A stretch of 64,000 nucleotides of DNA from Leptodontidium sp. MPI-SDFR-AT-0119 (taxonomy: Eukaryota; Ascomycota; Leotiomycetes; Helotiales; Leptodontidiaceae). This document shows positions 1 to 10,694 of this stretch, piece after piece. Both the position numbers and the translations under genes were made by a program. The notes below the pieces were generated by a model. It was not told the origin of the DNA. It saw only the letters and a program-made list of their open reading frames with translations, and ran no database searches. Position 1 is the first letter of the stretch; the number at the start of each line of letters is the position of its first letter. The stretch covers positions 558,001-622,000 of the forward strand of contig JAHLEZ010000004.1 of the NCBI GenBank assembly GCA_020726505.1, in the 5' to 3' direction.

Positions 1-646
1 TGGAGAAGACGGCGAGGATAACGGGAACACCGTCGAGAATTACGTGGGTGGGGAGTTTTGTGCAGTTTCATCATAGTTTGGAGAAACATCCTGTCCCGGG
101 ACAGTATCTCGACAGCAACGACAAAGATAAAAGTCACAGCATACTCTCATACTTCGACGACGAGGCGAACTTCATTTTCATGGCGCGGTATCCGGACTCC
201 AAACTCCTGGTGACGATGTTCGTGGAGCAGCTGGCACGGTTTGTTGACTCGGAGCTGGTGGTGATTAATGATGTATCGCCTAGTATGGTGAGGACTAGCT
301 TTGGAGAGTATCCTGTTTGGTTGAGGGGTATGATGGCCGTGGTTTTTGGCCTGAAGGCTAGGAGTCCTGAAGAGGGCGCTAAGACTTACATGCATGCTCT
401 TGGTGTTGTGGGAAGGGAATCGCATGGGATGTATTTGAGCGACAATGGGGTCACTGAGTAAGTTTTTCTTTGATGATGGGTGCAGTGGAATACGAGACCT
501 GTTGACTGACAATTATTCAAAGACGTGCGCCGATTACAAAGACGCTGATGGACAAGCAGATTCAAAAGAAACTCTGGGATGATATGTTGAAGGAGTTCTT
601 GACATTGGACTCCAATTTAGAGCCGCTCGTGCGTCAAATTGTGTGA
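1..646 (+). CDS. Short-chain dehydrogenase/reductase (retinol-dehydrogenase-like), 3' part
   Basis: This is the 3' part of an SDR-family oxidoreductase; its beginning lies left of the window. Exon <1-457 is open from the first base (frame of codon 3-5). It encodes an SPSRITWVGS-like strand followed by the region SYFDDEANF..RYPDSKLLVTMFV, in which the YxxSK catalytic pair (Tyr and Lys of YPDSK) is visible, then VINDVSPSMVRTSF, matching the fungal N-x-V-x-P-G-x-V segment although the usual Gly is Ser here. An intron with donor GTAAGT (458) and acceptor AG (521-522), with a GACTGAC branch-like site, joins in phase to exon 523-646, which ends in TGA. The C-terminal part (roughly 40 residues, ending LEPLVRQIV) is typical of these fungal enzymes, which resemble retinol/WW-domain oxidoreductases. 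The substrate cannot be told. It is convergent with the regulator at 766-2158. Confidence 0.8.
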
Positions 647-765
647 ACGATGGAGTGTGTTGAAACAGTCATGGCTTTGCTTCTGCTCTGTACTGATTTT
701 GCTTAGCGTTTTCATTCATGTCGTTGTTGTATTAAGCCTCTTAAAATCCAATACCTCCCGAAACC

Positions 766-2158
766 TTACAACATTGTGCCACATAGTGCAACAAGTATGC
801 CGAACTCATCTGCCCCTCTCTGCCACATTTCGATTCTACTCGCCAATCTGGAATCCGCTTCTAGAATACCAGTTTTCTCCTGGTCACAAAGCTGCTTGTT
901 GTACCTCACCAGATCCCCATATTTCAATTTCTCTTTACTATCGCCGGTAATAATTTCTTCACCACCAATCTCTTCAGTCAAATCCATCTCCTTCTGCCAA
1001 GCCGCCTCGTCTGTCGCCTCCCACAACAATTTCGAAGCCGGAAGGTCCACATCCTCAAACTTATAATCATCCGGCCTATCACAAGGAATACCAAACTGCA
1101 CATCGAAACACAACGCAATGATGAAATAAGTAGCTGCAGTGCGCAGTTTACTTTTAGCGAAGATCCAATCTTCCCACGTTGGTTGGTCGGCTCTCCCATC
1201 CTCATCTTTACCAGTAGCTGAGAACTCAGGCTGGATTTTGTTGAGATCGCCAAAGATGGAACCGAGGGTGTAGAGTAGTGTGATTGGGATGTTGGGGTAT
1301 CGAGACAGAACTGTTTCACCGGACGATGGCAGCATAAGGAGGTAAATTGTTAGAGCTTGAGCCGAGGAGAGGCTCGTCCACTTGTCGAAGGAAGAGCGTT
1401 GGGTATAGATTATTTCTTGCTCTGCTGCGATTGAGTTCCAGAATGAGGAATCTTTATGACCTTTGGGTGAGGCGAAGTTGCGGGTGATGGCCTGGCATAT
1501 TGAAATAGGCTTATAGGAGCTCATGTTTCTGACTGGGCCTCGAAAGTTGAGCCGTGCATGAATGGAGGAAAGGATATCTCGTCTAATCTAGTTTCGGGAA
1601 AAGAGCATAACATCTGAGATACTAATTTACTGACAAGCTCGGTGTTTGCATACTTCTTCTTTCTAGGTCGAAGTAATTGCGAAGAACAAGGAGGGTACAA
1701 TTCTAGTGTTGGCCGTCCAGACGAGGGATCCGTAGACGAGGTATGCAAGTCCATTTCTCTAGAAATCGGCGCTTCAGAACTCGATCTCGATCCCGAACCA
1801 ACAGGTTCGCCAGTTCTGGGAACCACATCCTTTGAGTACAAACAGTCTCTCCGCTTTCGCTGGCAAGGCCCACAAGCAGGAATCCCCCAATCACACCGAC
1901 ATTTTGCGCGGATGCAAGCTAGACATGATTTCTGCCGTGGTGGTGCCGGAGAGACCAGTCGTTTCCGACAGTACCGCTCGTGTCGCTTGTGTGATGTTTC
2001 TGAGAGGCACGATGTTAGTTTGATGATGGAGATGAGGCTGGTGGAAGCGAGTGGGTGAGAAGTGAAGAGTAGGTACCGTTCGGAATGGATTTATGGCAGA
2101 CGCGACATGTGAAGTTTTGGGAAGATAGGAGGCTTTGAGAACTGCGTGTTGATGGCAT
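766..2158 (-). pseudogene. C2H2 + Zn2Cys6 transcription factor, apparently frameshifted
   Basis: A fungal DNA-binding regulator rebuilt from two exons plus one unexplained frame change. Exon 1 (2158-2077) starts MPSTRSSQSLL and carries the first half of a C2H2 finger, FTCRVCHKSIPN. An intron with donor GTACCT and CTAAC branch-like site ends at CAG, and exon 2 starts at 1999, completing the finger (ETSHKRHERYC) and followed by a Zn2Cys6 cluster C-x2-C-x6-C-x6-C-x2-C-x6-C starting CLACIRAKCRC. The frame runs on to SFPPFMHG near 1560. The family's middle domain then continues in another frame from about 1524 (YKPISICQAITRNF, later WEDWIFAKSKLRTA) to 766 with a family-like end (MWQRGADEFGILVALCGTML). 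No usable splice donor lies between the frames, so one missing or two extra bases is the simplest reading; assembly error is possible. The target genes are unknown. Confidence 0.7.
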
Positions 2159-4038
2159 GATTAACATTCGGTGGGGGCATGGACCAAAAATTTAGATGGC
2201 GATTTGAGTTGTTGATAACTCGAGGATCAAACCTGTCTTCACTCCTCAGACGTATGTCCCTTAGGTAAGCACCTTGGCATAAGCTGGTCACCCCCTGACG
2301 TCGTGCTTGGCTTAGGCAAGCACTTGGCTCTATATTACTCACAATAGAATTTGATCGAGATCGGGATTTCCCTAGCCTTAAAAGCCAGCAAAGTATTCAC
2401 CTCCCCGACTCTCTTGAACTCGCTTAACTACCACCCTTTCTCCTACAAGCTCAGCTATAAAAGAATCGCTCTACTCCGGAGGAGTCGGTGATTAAGCTAC
2501 ACAGGATGTGACTCGCATGGCTTATGAGATGTTGCTTCTTCCTCCTAACTTCCCCGATCAAAGCTAATTCTCGGTCGTTGGACTTTTCATGGAATTCTCA
2601 CTGGTTTTTCAGAAGCACATGGATTAGATAGAAGACTAATTATTGGTTTGACATTTGACATTGAGTCAACACGCCACTGTAAACTGACAATGAGCAGAGA
2701 TCAGACAACAAAAAGAGAGATGACAATGACCCTGGATTGGAATCTACGTCCAAGGTAATAGCGAGCTCGGAGCAAAACAACGAAGTCACAGAGTGCCATG
2801 ATGCCAGATTCTCTTATAATTTGGCACAATGAAAAGTTGGCTTCGATAGATAGGAGGTGACTCATTCTCATCCCTGACTGTCCCCAGAAGGCTGGTATGT
2901 CTGAATTATTACAAAGGATATTCGAGCAGCAGTACCCATTTAAGAATCGGGGAATGCATTGACTACCGATTCTGATTTATGATGAATAACCTTCGGTTTT
3001 AAAAAGACGATTCGCTCGACCATGGTGTGGATAGATGCTTGGAAATAGTTTAAGCGATGGCATTGAGATTTGAACTGATTTAAAGAGAATGTTAATTGCG
3101 AAGATGATAGAATATCTTTTAAAGTCTTGAACAGTAAAAATAAATTCAAGTCTCCTAGAACTCACTTCGTGAATCCTACCATCTCCACTCTCCTTTCCCC
3201 TCACTTTCGCCTCTTGATACCTCCCTTCATAGCCAAGCTGCTTCTAGCCGGGTATAATTGCCGAAGTTCCCAGAAGGGGAAAGCACAACACTCTGCAGGA
3301 AGGTGAACTTGCGGAGCCTGCAAAGCATTGTATAGTTTTGCCCCGCACCCCTCTGTAATCTAGCCTTTATATCGGCAGAGGCTCTGCCCCGGAGATATCT
3401 GTCTGGGAAAGGGAGATGGAGTTGTAAAGCAACACAGTAATTAGTGATTCAGTAGAGGATGTGAGGGAAAGAAAATGATAAATGACGGTAGACCGCTTTT
3501 TGACAGTGATGAGAATGGTGACAATGCTGTATAGCAAGAACCCAAAACCAAGAATCTTAGCATTGGGGAGTCGATAAAAGTAAACTATGAATGAAGTCCT
3601 TTCCACGATAAAAAGGCGAGTAAATAACCCAACTTAGTACGAGTGATTCGCGTGGTGGGGATACTCTGCGTGGTCCCAACCATCCATATCTTCTTGAAGC
3701 TTCTCGCTTTGTTGTAGGAGAGGGGTCTGGCGGCACATTGGGTTGTTTTTATAGAGTCTGAAAGGCGAATCGGAGCGGGGGCGGAGAAATGAAGCATGGT
3801 GAGTGGGCATTAAGAGGAGGAAGTGAATTGGTTCGTTTGGATGGAATTAAGTCCCTTTCAAGCTAAGTCAAAGTACTATTCTGAGAGAGGAATGGTGAGC
3901 GACAACACTAGAGTAGAATTCTGATCTGGAGGCTCTAATTCTCTTTTATGTACATAATCCACCCATCTACGCAACCTCATCAACACCCTAATGCCTCTTC
4001 CCCCTTCCCTCCACAGCCCAAACTCCCCTCGCTCCTGT
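2159..4038. other. Intergenic, no supported gene
   Basis: About 1.9 kb between the divergently placed regulator start (2158) and the 3' end of the dihydrouridine synthase gene. Only short open frames without recognisable domains or convincing splice structure were seen. It should include the promoter of the regulator. I see no tRNA and no transposon ends here. Confidence 0.5.
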
Positions 4039-6193
4039 TTATTCAAACCTCCTAACCTTCCTCACACCGTCCACAAAATCAATCACCTCCAGCAAACTCT
4101 TACACTCCATTAGTCCGGCCCTCTCTTCTTTCGTAAACAAAGTAGTCCCCCTCCCAGATTGACTCCTATCACTCCCAACCATCTCGCTGAGATGATGAAC
4201 CACGAGTTTGAAAGGGATAGGTGCTTTAATCACGCTGTTCATGAAGAACTCTAGGACTTCCCATCTGTTGTCCTCCCCTCCTTCTCCACCTTCTCCCTCT
4301 GTTTCTTGCTCTCTCACTCCTTTCCCATCAGTGGCAAACAGGCCAGGACATTCCAACAACCCTCTCGCACTCATAACACCATCCACGCCTGTCCGCGCCA
4401 CAATCCTATCCACATCAGCCAGGGAGAAAACATCCCCATTCGCTATAACCGGTACTCTAGCATGTTCCTTGACAAGTTTGATAGCGTCAAGATTAACAGG
4501 TTCACTACTCCTCGTATGCCTCATCCTACCATGAACGGTAATGAAATCCACGCCTGCATCTTCGACCTGTCTGACAAAATCAAGCGTCTGTCTCAAATCC
4601 TTATGAACCCGAATCTTAACTGAGATTGTCTTCTTCTTATTTTTCTCATAACCTAGTTCGTATAATTTCTTCTTGGCTGTGGTGACCATCTGGGACACGA
4701 GAGTTGGATGTTGCATGAGTGCTGCTCCGAGAATCTCGGCGCAGGCCCATGATTGCGGACACCCGCAGTTTATGTCAATGCCGTTAATGTGGGGAGCGAG
4801 AAAGGTAGTTGTACGGCTGATTTCGAGGGGGGAGTTCACGCCGAGTTGGGCGATTGTGGGGGTTGGGGAGGGGGATGTTGTGAAATCTGTGTGTGGGTTA
4901 GTTTGGGTGTCGGAGGGTGGGTGGGGGGTTTGGGAAGGGGTTCAGTGATAGAGAAGAGTGTGAACTGGAGGAAGTGGACCTCGAAATGATGATAGAGGGT
5001 TGGTGTTCATGAGTTATGCGAGAAGATTCGAGTTGAACCCGGATTTCGAGAGGGATTGTGCAATGAATGAGATCAAGATAAAGAGACAAGACTTGCCACT
5101 ATCCCTCGCTAAGATACTGCGATTGAACTCTTTCGCTAGAATCTAAACACCCATCAGTCATGTCCACTTTTCTCAATTCGGTTTTTCTTCATCCAAATTC
5201 TCACTCCAGCATTATTGCCACTCCTCTGTTTTGGTCGCTTCCCCCGTGCAAATTTTGGCATCTCATCTCAAGCCCAAGTCCGAGGCCGAGCAATGCCCAT
5301 ACCATCTGACCTGAACCCCAAAATCCAAATAAAGAAAAAGAGCAAAGGGGGAAAAAAACCAAGACTCACCATAGGCGTCCACGCCAAATCAACACCATAC
5401 CTCGCGACCGTTTGCCTAAACGCCAACTATATCAGCGCTTTCCGTTAGCATATCTCCATCCATTTCCATCCAGCAGCATCTCCAAAAACACAGCTGGCTG
5501 GCAAGCAGCGGCTGCAACTAGCTCATCTCATCCCATCTAGCTCGTCTCAAGCTATTCATCAAGGAGCACATAGGTCTTTCTCCCATGCGACCAACTCCGA
5601 GGAGGAAGAGGGCGGGTTGACAGGAGAGAGAAAGTCTGGAAGAAGAAAACAGCAGGAATGATTTCCCTCTCGAGCCGTTCTTCATTCCCAAGCCTTCAAC
5701 CGCACACCCTTTGAAGAAAAAAAAAGTGGGGGGGATTTTTGATGAAGCATCACTAGACACCTCACCACAGCTCAGAAGCAACCCCACACTGCTCCCCTCC
5801 TCAGATCCAACCCCCCCCCCCCCCCCCCAAAAAAAAATGAAACAGAACCCCCAAGACCCAAAACTCACCTTACTATACCTAACCATAGGCGCAGCACAAT
5901 ACAGAACCCTCCCCTGACTCTTCGCGAGGTCGAATAATTTCATCGGACTATTCCAGTACATATTCTCGTCAGCACTTCATTATATAAATTTGGAGCGGCT
6001 ACGAAATATAGCCTTGAACGTGACGGTGAAGGCTGTTGTAGGCAAGAGAATTGGAATGCGGGGATGTGAAGGGTGAAAGGGAGGGAAGGAAAAGCGACGA
6101 AGCAACATACTTAACATCCAATCCCGATCCCGATACCCATCGCGCTGGTTCGGTATCTGAATCTGTGGCGACTTCGTTGTAGAAGGATGGCAT
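4039..6193 (-). CDS. DUS4: tRNA-dihydrouridine synthase, Dus4-like
   Basis: FMN-dependent enzyme reducing uridine to dihydrouridine in tRNA; the yeast Dus4 orthologue acts on D-loop positions 20a/20b. Five exons join in phase: 6193-6111, 5974-5869, 5426-5370, 5142-5097, 4886-4039. The spliced product reads MPSFYNEV.., then MKLFDLAKSQGRVLYCAAP, MVRYSK, LAFRQTVARYGVDLAWTPM, ILAKEFNRSILARDS, DFTTS. Family landmarks are the N-terminal APMVRYSKLAFR flavin-binding strand, NGIDINCGCPQ with the catalytic Cys, VSVKIR-like TISVKIRVHKDL, DFITVHGRMR, VIANGDVFS and DGVMSARGLL. Length is about 377 residues, normal for Dus4. Intron 4 appears to use a GC donor (GCAAGT at 5096) with acceptor CAG, required to give the conserved R-D-S-D-F-T-T. 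Intron 2 contains an 18-C/9-A tract. The intron 1 acceptor (AAG at 5975) is the least certain boundary. The product is expected in cytosol or nucleus. Confidence 0.9.
5811..5837 (+). repeat. Poly-C/poly-A tract inside the Dus4 intron 2
   Basis: Eighteen consecutive C (5811-5828) are followed by nine A (5829-5837). On the coding (minus) strand this reads T9 then G18. It lies within the second intron of the Dus4-like gene, between the donor at 5868 and the acceptor at 5427. Its exact length is likely to vary between strains and is prone to sequencing error. Confidence 0.9.
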
Positions 6194-6556
6194 TGTGTAG
6201 AGCGGAGCGAAGCAGGTACGCAGGTACGAAAGGTGTGCGTGGGAGGTGTGCTCATGGGTATCATTTCATTTCGGTATTGCTTTGTGCTGCGTCGAATGAA
6301 GACGACTTGGAAAGGGTAGGGGGACGAGGGGAAGAGGGTGAGGTGAGGTGAGGTGAGTTGGGATGAGTTGGGATGAGTTTGGATGAGGTTGTCAAATCGG
6401 ATCTAGCTAGCTTGGTAAGGGCTTGGCGCTCCCACCATCTTGAGAATTCGTCAATAAGCACAACGACATCGCAGAACATAATATACTGTCCTTATAACCC
6501 CAAAACAAACCTTCATCAACCCATCTCAATTAATTGACCAACGAGAAAAATCAAAA

Positions 6557-6752
6557 ATGGATTTAGATTTAGATTTGGATTTGCCATTCCGATGTTCCGA
6601 CGCCAAGCTTTTCTTCAATCGCCTCAGAACAAGAGTGGTGAGTTAAGTGTACGAGTCATGTATTTGCTCTGCTAGGGTGCGATGATTGACTGGATCTCCA
6701 TCCCGATAATTTGTATTCTTCTTAGAGGGAACGAAGAGGAGACGGGAGATGA
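6557..6752 (+). CDS. Possible small spliced ORF (35 residues)
   Basis: An ATG in an A-rich context (AAAAATGG) opens a short frame beginning MDLDLDLDLPFRCSDAKLFF. A donor GTGAGT follows codon 27 (6638), a GATTGAC branch-like site lies near 6683, and acceptor TTCTTAG ends at 6725. Exon 2 (6726-6752) adds eight codons and stops. No family is recognised. The Dus4 gene starts divergently at 6193, so this could equally be an untranslated leader or chance. The acidic-hydrophobic MDLDLDLDL start comes from a simple GATTTA repeat. Confidence 0.22.
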
Positions 6753-7218
6753 GAGAAGGGGGGTTCATAAACACCTTCCTTTGAGGGTCCTTTTGACATT
6801 ACTTACAGTATTACACTATCTCTAGTAATTTGTGATATCTTGAACAATCAACTAATCGCAAAGTTAAGAGTCAATAATTTATCTAAACGATGATGAATGG
6901 AGAAGGTACATGAGATATATAGTATGAATAAAATGTTTTATTCATTCTTTCATTTGATTGAAAATCGAGGAAATGAAATCATAATCATCATCGAGCTCGA
7001 GGGCTGATGGAATAACTAACTGCCTATCTAAAACGCCATGAAATGTAAACCAAAAGATAAAATCAGAACCAGGCACACTCCAAGCCATCTAATCCAGAAC
7101 ACCATCCTTCTATCCATCTATAATCTATCCGCGCAGACCACGCTTCCACCTCATCGAAAGAGAATCAAAGAAAATTCGTTCACCAAGTAGAGCAATCTCG
7201 TCTACTCCAAGGGGTACT
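6753..7218. other. Intergenic, no supported gene
   Basis: AT-rich spacer before the 3' end of the HAD hydrolase gene on the minus strand; it probably holds that gene's 3' UTR. Nothing else is recognisable. Confidence 0.45.
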
Positions 7219-8721
7219 CTACTCAATAGCAGAAATCGAATGACCCGCCGTGACAGGATTCATACTATCACTCCACTCAAACTTAAAGTCCTCTCCCAAC
7301 TCCTTCTTAACCGCCGTCTTCACAGCCTCAAGGACATTTTCGAACACGCCGAAATTCGCAGGGTTCTTCTCATCATTCTCCCCTCCCTGGAAGACGCCCG
7401 TTCGGACCAGACACGTGTTCCAGCCGTACATGTTGCCGCCGATGATGTCGGATTGCGGGTTATCCCCGATCATGTAGATGTTCTTGGGGAGTCTCTCTTC
7501 TTGGTGGATGGTGTCCATCCAGGACGTCATGATCTCGTCGGCGTACTTGTAGGTGGCTAGTTCGGGCTTGCCATAGACGACGCGCTCGAGTTCGTGGCCG
7601 GTGACGGCTTTGTAGATTGCTTCGAGCGCGATGCGGAATGTGCCCTGCGACATGCGGGGGATAGGGTGTTCGGTTGGGCAGAGGAGGTCGCCTTGGGAGA
7701 AGTAGATGGGGATGGATTGTGTGGTTGGGTCCTTTGAGCGGGTGCCGAGAACGCCGGAGTCGGATTGGAGGAGGTCCATTATGATTTGGAGATCGGTGGC
7801 GTAGTCACGGGAATCGGAGAATACGAGGATGGCGTTGATTTGTACTTTGCTAAAATCGCGAGGGGTGGATGTCGCGCGCTGTTCGGCTGTGAAGTGCTCC
7901 CTCAGCGGCGCGATGGTGGACTGAGAGGCGTAGATATCGTTGGGTACGACGATGTCTTTGAAGCCGTATTGTTTGGCAACTTCGCGGCATTGATAGTTCT
8001 CGCCGCCGACGACAAGAACAGTGTCGTAGTATTCGGCTAACGCAGACATGGGTGTGTGGGATTGGATGAATTGTTCGGTGGAGACGGGGTTGTGTAGGAT
8101 CTTGGAGAGTTGAGCGCAACGTGCTGCTTCTGGCTTTCCAGACCCATTGGTAAGAAAGATGTGAGGGATCTTGATACCGAGCTCGTTGTCACCATTGAGG
8201 ATCTCGAGAGCTCGTTGACCTTCTGGGATGAGACGGTCTCCGTGAACTAGGACGCCGTCGATGTCAAATGCAAATGCCATGTCTTTTGCGGCTGCAGTCT
8301 TGACAGCTGACATGTCCTGAACTTGGGACGAGAGGATGTCACGAGTTGGCTGGACAGCGGGCATTCCAGGTCTGGTTGGTCTTCCATCTTGAGTTGCTAC
8401 GGATGAGAGACGGGATTGGCGCTTTGAACGTGGGATTGGTAGTGATGCTCCAAAGCTATTTCTGGAGTTTCTTCGGTCGACTTGAGATGGTGCGATGCTT
8501 AGAGAGTGCATGAGTGCCTCACTTTCGGCAATTGAGGATCTTGATGCTGGGACCTCGATGCTGTTCGGGTGGGCATTGTCTCCTGGGATATTGAGGGTGT
8601 GGGTGTATTTGGCAGGAGATCCATTGCTGATGATCTTTTGAAGATGGTTGCGTTGAGCTTCCGAGGGGGTTTGGGGTCTTTTCTCTTCGAGATTCAAGTC
8701 GGAAGCTTCGAAGGTAGGCAT
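7219..8721 (-). CDS. HAD-superfamily (class IIA, CECR5-like) hydrolase
   Basis: A single-exon gene of about 500 residues counted from the ATG at 8721 (MPTFEASDLNLEEKRPQTP). The frame stays open to 8898, but that extension reads like translated leader, so the internal ATG is preferred. HAD motif I is FAFDIDGVLVHG near residue 153, with the nucleophile Asp and the acid/base Asp. Motif II is IFLTNGSGKPEAAR. A Lys-bearing segment GKPELATYKYA precedes motif III/IV, YMIGDNPQSDIIGGNMYGW near residue 417, which holds the Mg-binding Asp pair. The order and a C2-type cap between motifs II and III fit the fungal cut1/CECR5 group annotated as putative phosphatases, some mitochondrial. The N-terminal 120 residues are Ser/Pro-rich and probably disordered. 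The substrate is unknown. Confidence 0.88.
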   Translation of the reverse strand: MPTFEASDLNLEEKRPQTPSEAQRNHLQKIISNGSPAKYTHTLNIPGDNAHPNSIEVPASRSSIAESEALMHSLSIAPSQVDRRNSRNSFGASLPIPRSKRQSRLSSVATQDGRPTRPGMPAVQPTRDILSSQVQDMSAVKTAAAKDMAFAFDIDGVLVHGDRLIPEGQRALEILNGDNELGIKIPHIFLTNGSGKPEAARCAQLSKILHNPVSTEQFIQSHTPMSALAEYYDTVLVVGGENYQCREVAKQYGFKDIVVPNDIYASQSTIAPLREHFTAEQRATSTPRDFSKVQINAILVFSDSRDYATDLQIIMDLLQSDSGVLGTRSKDPTTQSIPIYFSQGDLLCPTEHPIPRMSQGTFRIALEAIYKAVTGHELERVVYGKPELATYKYADEIMTSWMDTIHQEERLPKNIYMIGDNPQSDIIGGNMYGWNTCLVRTGVFQGGENDEKNPANFGVFENVLEAVKTAVKKELGEDFKFEWSDSMNPVTAGHSISAIE

Positions 8722-10694
8722 GTTGAGTGAAAGGAGTTTAAAGATATCTGTGATATAGTAGGTTGATGAACAGGACTGGGTAGTGAGAAGGAGGTTTGAG
8801 GGCTGAGGCGGGAGAGGTACTTTGAGAGAATGAAGGCAAAGTCTTATGATTGAGCGAGATGAATAATGAATGAAGAAAGGCACTTGGCGGGTCTTCAAGT
8901 ATATATCTTTCCAAAACCAAATGAAACGACACTAGAGAATTTGAAGACGAAAAAAGAGACTTCATCGCAAGGGTAGCTCCATCTACAACAGCACATCCAT
9001 CACACCAAAACACAGCGCAGCACGCACTTGCTCGCTTGCATGTGAAGTCATTTCAGCGGTTGACTCGCCTTTCCTTCGGACCCTTCCCGTATACTTCTCG
9101 TCATTGCAGCACCGTTATCACGAATCTACTCCACCTCAGCCTGTCACCATGCTGGAAAGGTTGATGCTGAAACTCGAGATCCAGTCTTCTCGATGACGGT
9201 GGATAACAATCTCTATCAAAAGCGGATCAGAGTTTGTTGCAAGAGGCTGAGCCAAGCCCGAAAGCGATGCTGATGGGCGGACATTTAGAGTTCCAAAGCG
9301 GGTTCCGATAAGGTCATCGAGCGGATCTCGGGAGGCTGAAGAGTTTGTTATTCGTGGCGAAGGTGGATGAGAGTGGATGAGAGGTGGGTAGATGGTCATC
9401 ATAGGTGGAGGGGTAGAGAGGTGGATAAAGAGATGGATAACGAGGATCAACGTGTGAAGATGAGATGGTGCGAGAGCAGGAGAAGCACGGTAACGCATCA
9501 TAGGGGGATGGGGTCCAACTTGCATGCATTTCTCCCTACCTAGGGGATCCAGCATGACGCTCTCGGAACCACTTTGTGTGTAATTGTGGACTGGAGGCCG
9601 TGAATCCGCCGAGAAGAGAGCGGGAGGGATATGGATTGTGGATTGGGGATTGGGGATTCTGTTTTGTTTCGACGAACCCAGCAGTCCGTGATGGCGATGG
9701 TGGCATAAGGATGATCCACAATTGATGTTTGCTGTTCCTGTTCCTGATCCTATTTCTAGTTGGTCAAGTAGCGGCAGTACGAAAGGCTTGAAGTCGGCTT
9801 TGAATGAGAAGTGGCAAAAATGCTAGAACGCGGCCTGACAAGAGTCGGTCATTGGTGGTGAAGCTTGTTTGGCGAGGAAGCTTGATAGGAAGGAGACTCA
9901 CAGAGCTCAAGAGAAGTGGCGCCGCCAGGGCAGTCGGCGGGCTGTGATTATCAGCCGGCGCTAGTCCTGACGCTAGAAGGATCTTAGGGTTAGCTTCTTC
10001 TAGCCTTGTGCTTGGCGTGGATAGCCTTGCAGTGCAAGCGAAGAGACTCCACTCCGTCACTGCGTCATTTTCATCCTCTCACAACCATGCACCTCTAAAC
10101 TCTCACTTCGCTTCTCACACCCATCCACCTCTCATCTATCATGTCCACAATCCACTCTTATATCCACATCCATCTCTCTCGGCTTCAATCTGCACCACAA
10201 TCTTTCACCCGGACGGCTCTTCGGTTGATTTCCCTTGATTCGATTGACTGACTCGGTTCCCGCATACCAGCTCTACGTGATCCTACTCAATCATACTCGG
10301 TATCTCCTGGGTACCGCCGCATAGGTAGGACCGCACCATGATGGATCCAATCAACGTCATCGCCGTCTTGTTGAGAAGACGGTCAGGTAAGAGAAATGTT
10401 TCGAGGATAGTACGAGGAAAAGTCGGTGCAGAGACTTCATGCTGTTGGGCAGGAGATGATTGATATACCAGATACTCACTTGAGGACAATTTATCTAGCT
10501 AGACCATCTCCATCATTACGACCTCTTCGAGTTGACCCTCCTCCAACACATCCCCCCCACCTTAGACGATACCCCTCCAATCCTGCATACTTCGAATATC
10601 ACCCCTCCAAATCTACACTTCCTATCTTACCCTCGAACTTATTCCTATCTACCAGAAACACCTTAACCAACCAAACACAACACATATTTCCAAC
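8722..10694. other. Intergenic between divergent HAD and AKR genes
   Basis: About 2 kb that must hold promoters for the HAD hydrolase (minus) and the aldo/keto reductase (plus). Several minus-strand frames near 9.1-9.7 kb are low-complexity (Ser/Pro/His-rich) and have no homology I recognise. A pyrimidine-rich, TATA-poor stretch (about 10500-10690) immediately precedes the reductase ATG, as is common in fungal promoters. Confidence 0.5.

Noticed and set aside
4208..4989. Plus-strand ORFs across the Dus4-like gene
   Set aside because: Antisense to conserved Dus motifs; no independent support.
9136..9721. Minus-strand frames rich in Ser, Pro and His
   Set aside because: They arise from simple-sequence GATGA/GGTGG repeats and have no supporting start context or homology.
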